Position numbers and translations under genes: made by a program
Origin: JAUHWL01 sp964416385
GTDB lineage: Bacteria; Bacteroidota; Bacteroidia; Flavobacteriales; Schleiferiaceae
DNA length: 22,012 nt
Direction: 5' to 3'
Assembly (NCBI GenBank): GCA_964416385.1
Contig: CAYQDW010000042.1
Span: forward strand, 1-22,012
The notes under the pieces: model-generated
Database searches by the model: none
What the model was told of the DNA's origin: nothing
Seen by the model: the letters and a program-made list of their open reading frames with translations, nothing else
Shown here: positions 15,630-22,012 of the stretch, piece by piece
Numbering within the stretch: position 1 is the first letter of the stretch
How the letters are laid out: every line of letters starts with the position of its first letter

Positions 15630-17804
15630 TTATTTAATAATGACAAATTTTCCGAGATAAATTTCTCCTGTTTCCAGGTCTTTTACACTAAACATATATA
15701 GGCCGCGTGCTATGATTTGAGAATCTAGACTCAATAAGTCCCAAGCATGCTCTCCGCCGCTAAAAACATTTTCTTCCGGGTTTTCTGAACCAAACGTTTG
15801 ATACCAACGGATGTCTTCTCCGGTATAAGAAGGGTCATGTGTAAACTCATCAATAAAATCGCCAGCCACGGTAAAGATGCGCACTTGGCAGCGCTTGGGG
15901 AGGTTGGCAAAAATGATTTTACGACTCTCTTCTTGAAAATTACTTCGCCCTTCCCAACTGGCACCATAGTAGTATGGATTGGGATACACAAAGGGTTCAT
16001 TACCTTCCATATCACTGCTTGGTGGGGTGCCTGCAAAAACGCGCTTGGCATTGGCCAACAAACTACTTTCTAAAGGTTCTAAGTTGGTTTCTTCATTGCC
16101 TTGATCAAAAGCCGTAACGCTAACAGCATATTGCCAACCATTCTGTATGTTATCAATTTCAAAAAGATAGTAATAAGGGGTTGTATCGCCTTCAAAAAAT
16201 GCAGGCGTGGCCAGTCTTACGCTGTCAAAGCCAGTTTCAAAAAACAAGTTATTTCCGGCCTTGTCATAGGCGGCAATATTCTTTAAATCTTCTGCTAAAT
16301 TAGGCACTTGGGTAACGTCAAAACCCAATTTTGTCATGTAGATGCGGTACCCTTCAAAGTCTAACAATTTGGTTATTGGGTCTACAGAAAACTCACTGTT
16401 GTCGCTCCAATAAATCTTTAGTTTATGATCTTCTGCAACCACCTTTGTACGTGGTATATCTGGCGGGCTGGGCAATATAAAACGGGTGATTTCACCATCA
16501 CCATCTTTATCTTCTCCTTGGTCTAAACGGCCATTAAAATTGCTGTCTTCGCCATTGTAGGCTCTTTGTGCCCAAAGGGCATTGCTTACAAAAGCTTCTT
16601 TTTGTGCAGGGCTGTTTACTGTATTGGCTTGGCCATCATCTTTCTTTTTAGCCAGCACATATGCAAAGGCTATTTTAATTTCATCACCGGGCTCAAACTT
16701 TTGAAACGGGCCAACAGAAATTAAATCACTCCGATTGCCACTGCCATTGAGCAAGGCTTGCAGGTCTGCTGCGGTTCCATTTTGGCACGCAGGGCTAGAC
16801 GGATTATTCCAACATGGGGTGCGGTTTAGCCCGTCTGTCATTTTTACATAGCGCTGTGCATCTGTAGTGGGGAAGAAGAAAATAGCCTGCCCACTATTGT
16901 TAAATACCCATGCATTGTATTCATCTTTAAAGTTGGTGTCTAGATCTAGTTGGTTGGTAAGGGTGTTGTAGGCACTGTCTACCTGTGGGTGATGAAACCC
17001 ATATTTATCTTCTGCCCCTAAAAATTTTTGACCAATATAGCTGTCTGTAAAACCAGGGTCTCCGGTGGCATCATAGCAATATGCAAGGTTTAAACTGTCT
17101 ATGTATCCATTGCCGCCCTGGCTGTAAAAAACGCCACCACCAGCTCCGGCAGGCGTGATGTTGATATTGCGTACTACAGTATTATTCCACAGGGCAATAA
17201 AGAGGTCATCATAATAATTGGTGCCAATATTTTTTACGGTAAGATTTACAATGACCATGAAATCACTGAAACTGTAATTCCAGTTATATGTTTCCATCGT
17301 AATTTCAATGTTCATTGGGCTAACATGGTCATTAATCGGAATGCTGGTTCCGGGAATAACCACGTTTTTATCACTAAACGTAGACACATAGTCTTGATGC
17401 GAAGTGGCTTGCGTGCTGTAGTTGGGGTTATCTAAAAGGGTAGATCTAATCTGTAAACTAGAACCGAGCTCTGCGGTAAACTCAAAACCTCCGCGGCCAG
17501 GGGCATAGCCTTGGGCTGCATCATACGCTGAAGTTGATACGCGAATGGGGCCGCCATTTTCTTTGCCGCCTACCCAAATGCCACCCTCAAAAAGGTGCTC
17601 TACGCCAGAGCCAGCAGGGTACTCGCAGCTTGGTGTGCCGCTGCCATCGCGGTAACCGCGAAAGGCATTGCCGAAAGTGCCCACATTGGTTACGGTGAGG
17701 CGGGTGTTGCTGGCTGTTGTAACTTTTTCATCAAAGCTTTGTGCAAGTATCTGGCCTTGTGTTGCAACAATTAGGGCGAGAACCAATAAGCCTGCCTTTC
17801 TCAT
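15630..17804 (-). CDS. Large secreted protein with Ca-loop motifs, FnIII-like region and FlgD/T9SS-like C-terminal domain
   Basis: The 724-aa protein has a signal peptide cleaved near ILAQS. The first 400 residues form an unassigned beta-rich region with FEGGIWVGGKENGG (73-85) and YSFSDFMVIVNLTVKNIG (177-194). Residues 419-438 (DSNFNGRLDQG, DKDGDGEIT) hold two adjacent EF-hand/dockerin-like calcium loops. A FnIII-like domain follows (KLKIYWSDNSEF ... FEGYRIYMTKLG ... WQYAVSVTAFDQGNEET, about 461-582). The C-terminus (605-724: FVYPNPYYYGASW ... VRIFTVAGDFIDEF ... ARGLYMFSVKDLETGE ... KFVIIK) matches the FlgD-Ig/T9SS-type sorting tail. The start overlaps the upstream nuclease-fold gene by 4 bp (ATGA). 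The molecular function is unknown; a structural surface or matrix protein is an inference. Confidence 0.85.
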   Translation of the reverse strand: MRKAGLLVLALIVATQGQILAQSFDEKVTTASNTRLTVTNVGTFGNAFRGYRDGSGTPSCEYPAGSGVEHLFEGGIWVGGKENGGPIRVSTSAYDAAQGYAPGRGGFEFTAELGSSLQIRSTLLDNPNYSTQATSHQDYVSTFSDKNVVIPGTSIPINDHVSPMNIEITMETYNWNYSFSDFMVIVNLTVKNIGTNYYDDLFIALWNNTVVRNINITPAGAGGGVFYSQGGNGYIDSLNLAYCYDATGDPGFTDSYIGQKFLGAEDKYGFHHPQVDSAYNTLTNQLDLDTNFKDEYNAWVFNNSGQAIFFFPTTDAQRYVKMTDGLNRTPCWNNPSSPACQNGTAADLQALLNGSGNRSDLISVGPFQKFEPGDEIKIAFAYVLAKKKDDGQANTVNSPAQKEAFVSNALWAQRAYNGEDSNFNGRLDQGEDKDGDGEITRFILPSPPDIPRTKVVAEDHKLKIYWSDNSEFSVDPITKLLDFEGYRIYMTKLGFDVTQVPNLAEDLKNIAAYDKAGNNLFFETGFDSVRLATPAFFEGDTTPYYYLFEIDNIQNGWQYAVSVTAFDQGNEETNLEPLESSLLANAKRVFAGTPPSSDMEGNEPFVYPNPYYYGASWEGRSNFQEESRKIIFANLPKRCQVRIFTVAGDFIDEFTHDPSYTGEDIRWYQTFGSENPEENVFSGGEHAWDLLSLDSQIIARGLYMFSVKDLETGEIYLGKFVIIK

Positions 17805-19111
17805 TGTTTGATTATTTTTTGGACCACAGCGGTGCCGTTTATCGTTTGTGCCTCAAACAAATAAATACCGCGTGGCAGGTTGGCTACAGACAATTCTGCT
17901 TGCCAACCATCTGCATAGCGCATAAATTTACCACTGGCCAGGCATTTACCCGTTAAGTCTAACAATCTGTATGATGGGCTAATTGCACCTCTGTTGTTAA
18001 CCAGCACACGAAGTTGATCCGTAACTGGGTTGTTAAACTGAATATCTGAAACCGTTAATTCTTCGATACCAATGGTATTTTTAAAAAGCTCAAATTCTGC
18101 AATGACCGGAAGGTGATCGCTCAATTCATATAAGGCATTAAGCACATTTGCGGGCACACTGTTATTGCTTCCGTTTTTAATATCCTGATTAAAATGGTTG
18201 CCATCGTTACCAAGCGAAAAATAGGTGTTTGGTATGTAGCGTATGCCATCTGTGTTATCGCGCACCTCATTGCTAATAAGGATGTGGTCTAGGCGATCAT
18301 CAAGACCTCCACCACTAAAACATCCGCCATTGGTTTGACCTAGGCGTGTGCTTTGCGTGTGTATAAGTGCAAAAGCACTATTGCTACTCCAGTTACCGGG
18401 TTGGTTTAATGGGTCATAAAAGCGAGAGGGTGTATGGCTGTATTGGGTTAGATTTTGGTAAGCCGCCTCTTGACTTTTATAGATGTTCAAGTCACCACAA
18501 AAAATGACATTTTGATTGCTAAGTTTGGTTTGCACGTATTGCATCACTGCGGCCGTGGCATCGGTGCGCTGCGTTAAATCTGCGGCTGTATTTCCTGCTT
18601 TTAAGTGTGCGGCAATCACATATAAAAAAACAGTGTCACTTTGCACCGTAAGTAGTGGATCATTGTAGTATAAGCGGTAAATATCAATAACCCTTACCAA
18701 GTTGTTGTTGCTTAGGTCTTTGGTGATTACGCCTTGGCTTTTTAGCGTAAATACATTGCTGTTGTAGTACAACATATTTACCAAATTGCTAAAGGTATTA
18801 TTGCTGTAGCTTGCCTTTTGGTAATAGTTTACACCATCGGTGTTAAGTACGTTGCTAAGGATGAAATCACCATTGGTAGCGCTGCCGCCGCCAATTTCGT
18901 TACAAACCAAAATATCAGGCATAACGTGCTTGGTAATGGTTTTGAGGTGGGTTTCTTTGGTTTGTGGATTATTTTGGCTAAAAGGGCAGGCATTCGTAGC
19001 AACACGGTATGCCAGTAGGTTGTATGTCATTACCGAAACGGTTTCAGTTTGTTGACCAACCGCATTTAGAATAAACGTGCAAACGAATAGAAAGGTAATT
19101 ATCTTTTTCAA
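17801..19111 (-). CDS. T9SS-secreted endonuclease/exonuclease/phosphatase-fold enzyme
   Basis: The 436-aa protein has a signal peptide (MKKIITFLFVCTFILNAVGQ), then an EEP (DNase I-like) domain with its active-site set: N31 in MTYNLL, E72 in VCNEIGG, H169 in VIAAHLKAG, D207 and N209 in CGDLNIY, D275 and H276 in DRLDHILIS, and D332 and H333 in SDHLPV. These bind the divalent metal and hydrolyse phosphodiester or phosphomonoester bonds. A T9SS type A tail covers about 350-436 (FNNPVTDQLRVLV ... YRLLDLTGKCLASG ... LPRGIYLFEAQT ... QKIIKQ). The enzyme should act outside the cell on nucleic acid, or on a phospholipid or sugar phosphate; the motifs do not decide which. It is the first gene of the surface block, with a perfect -7 box just upstream. 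Confidence 0.92.
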   Translation of the reverse strand: MKKIITFLFVCTFILNAVGQQTETVSVMTYNLLAYRVATNACPFSQNNPQTKETHLKTITKHVMPDILVCNEIGGGSATNGDFILSNVLNTDGVNYYQKASYSNNTFSNLVNMLYYNSNVFTLKSQGVITKDLSNNNLVRVIDIYRLYYNDPLLTVQSDTVFLYVIAAHLKAGNTAADLTQRTDATAAVMQYVQTKLSNQNVIFCGDLNIYKSQEAAYQNLTQYSHTPSRFYDPLNQPGNWSSNSAFALIHTQSTRLGQTNGGCFSGGGLDDRLDHILISNEVRDNTDGIRYIPNTYFSLGNDGNHFNQDIKNGSNNSVPANVLNALYELSDHLPVIAEFELFKNTIGIEELTVSDIQFNNPVTDQLRVLVNNRGAISPSYRLLDLTGKCLASGKFMRYADGWQAELSVANLPRGIYLFEAQTINGTAVVQKIIKQ

Positions 19112-19131
19112 TCAAGGCATTTTTGGGTGGG

Positions 19132-19139
19132 CAAAGGTA
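19132..19139 (-). promoter_or_regulatory. Candidate -7 box for the surface-gene block
   Basis: On the minus strand this is TACCTTTG, an exact TAnnTTTG match ending 20 nt before the ATG at 19111. That gives a leader of about 14 nt. A T-rich stretch with TTTC stands about 16-20 nt upstream instead of the usual TTTG. A 14-bp palindrome (19189-19202) and an 11-bp direct repeat (19205-19215 and 19227-19237) lie further upstream. Confidence 0.5.
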
Positions 19140-19188
19140 ATACCAATATGAAAAGAAAGCAGGACTCCTTGTTATGAAATAGTTAATG

Positions 19189-19202
19189 GGCATTATAATG
19201 CC
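19189..19202. repeat. 14-bp perfect palindrome upstream of the surface block
   Basis: GGCATTATAATGCC is fully self-complementary. It lies about 50 bp upstream of the candidate -7 box and 64 bp downstream of the AsmA-like stop. It could be an operator half-site pair or a small hairpin after the AsmA-like gene. A palindrome of this length is expected about once by chance in a window of this size, so on its own it is weak evidence. Confidence 0.4.
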
Positions 19203-19204
19203 GT

Positions 19205-19237
19205 AAGGTGGTTTTTTCAGGTATTAAAGGTGGTTTT
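19205..19237. repeat. Direct repeat AAGGTGGTTTT, two copies 22 bp apart
   Basis: The 11-mer AAGGTGGTTTT occurs at 19205-19215 and again at 19227-19237, in the 155-bp gap between the AsmA-like gene and the nuclease-fold gene. The 22-bp period is close to two helical turns, which would place two protein-binding sites on the same DNA face. No homopurine or U-run stem consistent with a terminator was seen here. Confidence 0.5.
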
Positions 19238-19266
19238 AGGCCAAGAGATTAGCGCAATATGGTTGA

Positions 19267-21819
19267 TTAGCGTTTGTTGGTATCGGGTTCCTCTTCCCAT
19301 ATAAAGATGAGTTCGCCTTTGGTGGGGTCTTTAGATTTTTCGTCTTGAGGTGTAGGTTTAAAAATGTTTTTGATGTCTTCACCTTGTTTTTTCCATTCTT
19401 CTTTAACGCCCTTTTTGAGCATTTCACGATCTAAACTGAGGCAAGGCTCATCAACTGTACAACCCACATTTATCCAAATATAAGGCTGGTCAGTGGTTTC
19501 TACTTCAACAATCCAGTCGTCTAAGTCGCTCTTTTTGGGCTTTTTCTTTTTAATTACATCGGCCATAGCCAAACGTATGCTGTAGTCTATTTGCTGGTCA
19601 AAACTATGGCGGCCCAATAAAAGTAAGTTTAGGGCATTGCTCTTAATTTCCATTTGTGGGATGGAAATAATCTGGTCAGCAATGGTAATTTGGTTTTGCA
19701 AGCGATTAAATCGCACGTCTTCGAGATCTTCTATATCTACATAATCGCCAAGCGAGAGCAAAGGCTTGTAGCCCACTAACCGACCGTTATCTATGGTAAT
19801 GTCGCTAGCTAATTTTAAGCTTGTTGGGATAAAATTGAGGTCTTGGTCAAAGGCCATGCTGGTCTCAAGCTGTGTGGTGCCAATGCCGTAAATATTATCT
19901 GCCAACAGCCAATCTTGTCCAAAATTCTCAAAACCCGCAAAAAGCTGGTGTATATTAATTTTTACCAACTCGCCTTTGGTCCAAAAGCGATAGCCCGTAG
20001 GCTCTGTGCGCCACGCAAAGTTGCCGGTAATACTGCCGTCTAGACCGTTAAGCGAAATTTGCTTGCCTTTAATCTTTAGGCCATCGTTCCAAACTTCGCC
20101 TTTTAGGTTATATCCATCAAAGCGGATGAGGTTGAAGTGTTTAACATCAAGCAGTAACTTAAAATTTATAGCTAGTGGCGCAGTGCGATTGGCACTGTAC
20201 GTAGCCTCTGTTTCAGCACGCTTGGGGAATTCCCATGCCATGATGCGGTTAAGGTCAATGTATTCACTTAGTAAGCGCACGCTCAGAGTGGGCACCGGCC
20301 GTTGCGGCCCCATGTACAAGGCGTTATAAAACCAGCCATCAAGTAGAAATTCGCTGTCGCTTTCGCGGATGAATAAGCGGTTTATAACGAGGTCTTTATT
20401 ACGCATTTCAAGATCTGCGCTGATATCTGTTAGGTAAAGGTTAGAATTTACAAACCGAATGCTCCCGTTGGCAACACTTAGATTGCCTTGTAACTTCGGC
20501 TCTGCTAGGGCGCGGGATTTTAGCTCATCCCAATTATTAAACTTTTGTGCATAGCTAAACGCACCTGTAACGGTGCCCAACGCTTCTTTTACCAAGCCAG
20601 GCCTTGTAATGGAAAGCAACTCTGCTACCTGTAAATTAAAGCTGCCGTTTGCGCTAAGTTTTGGCGCCAGAAGATCATCTACAGTGGCATTAAGGCTGAT
20701 GTTGCCGCTTTTGGTAGAAGCTGCAATATCTATTAATTGAAGCGTTGTAGCTGTTTTGTTTGCCGAAGAATTGTATCTATAAACCAGCTGACCAGTACAA
20801 TCTTTAAGCAGAATATTTTCTTCGGGTAAGGAGAGTCCGCTTTCCTTTAAGCTAACCTTGGCCAGTACTTCGGTAACGGTATTATTAATCATGATGGATA
20901 TGCCAGCATCGCTTTTACCGTTGATGTTTGTGGCGTCAAGGTCTGGCCGCCAGATTTTTGGCACTAGTGGCAGCCAATCACGTAGTTCAGCGTTTGTGCT
21001 TGTAATCTCCCAGTTTTGAGTGTTTGTTTGAATCTCGCCAACACCGTTTAAATGAATGTTATTAACCAATACATCCTTTAGCGTAATGATGGTGGTTTCG
21101 CTATTTGTTTTTAATACCGCTGTGGCTGCAAGTGCCAGATCATCAGCCAAATCTAAGTCTTCATAAGCAAGGTCTTGTAATGTAAGGGCACCTTCAAGGT
21201 TGGCATCCAATTGGCCTGCGTTAAAATCTCCGTAAATCTTCAGGTCATCAAGGGCTATTAAAACCCGCATCGGCATACTTTCATCAAGGTAGCGGAATTT
21301 GGCATCATACCATTCTACATCTTCCAGCGCAATGGTGGGTTCTGCGGTTTGCGGTTGTGCCGGACTATCTTTCCAGAAATGCCAGTTGTTGGTGCCATCG
21401 GGTAACACCCTCAGGTTTACTTCGCCTTCTTCAAAGGTGAGTTTACGCACGGTATAATCGCCATCAATCAAGTCCCAAATGCCAAAGCGCACATAAATAC
21501 CTTTAAAGAGAAAGAGCGATTGCTTGGGTTCTGCCACAGCTTCTTCGGCCCGCACATTGCTAAATTTTATGGAGACCTCAGGGAACTGGCTAAAAAAATC
21601 GATATTAATTCCGCCAACGCTTACCTCTGTGGCCAGTTGTTCATTAAGTGTGGCGGTGATGGCGTTCTTTATTTTATCCTGATTAAAGTAGAGGTAGGTA
21701 AATGCCAGAGCAAGCAGCAGGGTTATGCCGGCTATGATCAGTCCTACCCACTTTGCGATCTTACGCAGTAGCTTTTTGTTGCCAAGTGTTTGTTGTTGTT
21801 CCTGTTGTTCGTTCTCCAT
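19267..21819 (-). CDS. AsmA-like envelope protein
   Basis: The 850-aa protein has a short Gln/Glu-rich cytoplasmic start (MENEQQEQQQTLGNKKLLRK) and one transmembrane segment (about 24-45, WVGLIIAGITLLLALAFTYLYF). A long periplasmic beta-rich region follows, with the family start pattern LNEQLATEVSVGGINIDFFSQFPEVSIKFSNVRAEE (about 58-93) and the AsmA-like late region LYLTDISADLEMRNKDLVINRLFIRESDSEFLLDGWF (about 455-490). AsmA-like and TamB-like proteins bridge the envelope and are linked to lipid transport to the outer membrane and to membrane homeostasis. The C-terminus is Lys-rich and hydrophilic. A near-match -7 box (CACTTTTG on the minus strand, 21834-21841) precedes it. A 155-bp gap with repeats separates it from the surface block. 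Confidence 0.88.
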   Translation of the reverse strand: MENEQQEQQQTLGNKKLLRKIAKWVGLIIAGITLLLALAFTYLYFNQDKIKNAITATLNEQLATEVSVGGINIDFFSQFPEVSIKFSNVRAEEAVAEPKQSLFLFKGIYVRFGIWDLIDGDYTVRKLTFEEGEVNLRVLPDGTNNWHFWKDSPAQPQTAEPTIALEDVEWYDAKFRYLDESMPMRVLIALDDLKIYGDFNAGQLDANLEGALTLQDLAYEDLDLADDLALAATAVLKTNSETTIITLKDVLVNNIHLNGVGEIQTNTQNWEITSTNAELRDWLPLVPKIWRPDLDATNINGKSDAGISIMINNTVTEVLAKVSLKESGLSLPEENILLKDCTGQLVYRYNSSANKTATTLQLIDIAASTKSGNISLNATVDDLLAPKLSANGSFNLQVAELLSITRPGLVKEALGTVTGAFSYAQKFNNWDELKSRALAEPKLQGNLSVANGSIRFVNSNLYLTDISADLEMRNKDLVINRLFIRESDSEFLLDGWFYNALYMGPQRPVPTLSVRLLSEYIDLNRIMAWEFPKRAETEATYSANRTAPLAINFKLLLDVKHFNLIRFDGYNLKGEVWNDGLKIKGKQISLNGLDGSITGNFAWRTEPTGYRFWTKGELVKINIHQLFAGFENFGQDWLLADNIYGIGTTQLETSMAFDQDLNFIPTSLKLASDITIDNGRLVGYKPLLSLGDYVDIEDLEDVRFNRLQNQITIADQIISIPQMEIKSNALNLLLLGRHSFDQQIDYSIRLAMADVIKKKKPKKSDLDDWIVEVETTDQPYIWINVGCTVDEPCLSLDREMLKKGVKEEWKKQGEDIKNIFKPTPQDEKSKDPTKGELIFIWEEEPDTNKR

Positions 21820-22012
21820 AGCCGTTACTGCGACAAAAGTGTTGCCACGTTATAACGCTGTAAAATTAAAATGCGTACTGCCGGGCTTTTAGGAAGCTAA
21901 AAAGAGTTTTAAAGATTGGATGTTAGTTGCTAATGGTACCTCGCCCAATCCATCACCTCATAGTAAAGGAATATGCGGTGAACTGTGATTTAGTGAAAAG
22001 AAAGCTGACAAC

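Noticed and set aside
21820..22012. Possible short genes at the right edge (for example a 22-codon plus frame from 21920, or a 19-codon minus frame ending near 21940)
   Set aside because: All frames are very short, lack recognisable motifs and stop quickly; nothing here can be supported beyond a weak -7-like box before the AsmA-like gene.

Overview
The window comes from a Bacteroidota genome. Four things support this: type IX secretion system (T9SS) sorting domains on several proteins, a PorV/PorQ-type barrel beside a TonB-dependent receptor with a carboxypeptidase-like N-terminal domain, a DUF2141 protein, and TAnnTTTG -7 boxes upstream of several genes where purine-rich Shine-Dalgarno sites are scarce. 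I cannot place it below phylum with confidence.

Layout. At the left edge (1-235, minus) is the 5' end of a secreted-protein gene that runs off the window. Its start codon is followed by seven copies of a 5-bp repeat, directly before the signal peptide. Divergent from it is the thyA-folA pair (443-1812, plus; ATGA overlap), for dTMP synthesis and folate recycling. Everything to the right is on the minus strand. Next come a small barrel-like envelope protein (1814-2452) and the protein quality-control set tig-clpP-clpX (5863 down to 2498): trigger factor, then the ClpP peptidase and ClpX unfoldase.

From 19111 down to 5976 lies a nine-gene cell-surface block. In transcription order it holds: a T9SS-sorted endonuclease/exonuclease/phosphatase-fold enzyme; a 724-aa secreted protein with calcium-loop motifs and an FlgD/T9SS-like C-terminus; a 745-aa secreted protein with several OB-like modules, an Ig-like module and a T9SS type A tail; a lipoprotein with Ig/FnIII-like repeats; a TonB-dependent receptor; a PorV/PorQ-family barrel; an NHL-propeller lipoprotein; a very small protein that is almost only a T9SS type B sorting domain; and a DUF2141 protein. 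The first seven are nearly gapless (4-bp, 17-bp and 4-bp overlaps; gaps of 0-9, 52 and 3 bp), which suggests one transcript. A perfect 10-bp-stem hairpin fills the only sizeable gap in that run. At the right edge is a large AsmA-like envelope protein (19267-21819, minus). The last 193 bases show no supported gene.

Two points deserve most attention. The first is the repeat-controlled reading frame at the left edge, where gain or loss of one unit would close the frame (a candidate phase-variable secreted protein). The second is the surface block, which puts a nuclease-fold enzyme, an OB-fold protein, two lipoproteins, a TonB receptor and a private PorV-like shuttle in one transcription unit. 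It is a candidate dedicated surface system, possibly for extracellular nucleic acid or another phosphodiester substrate. All functional statements come from reading motifs; no database search was run.
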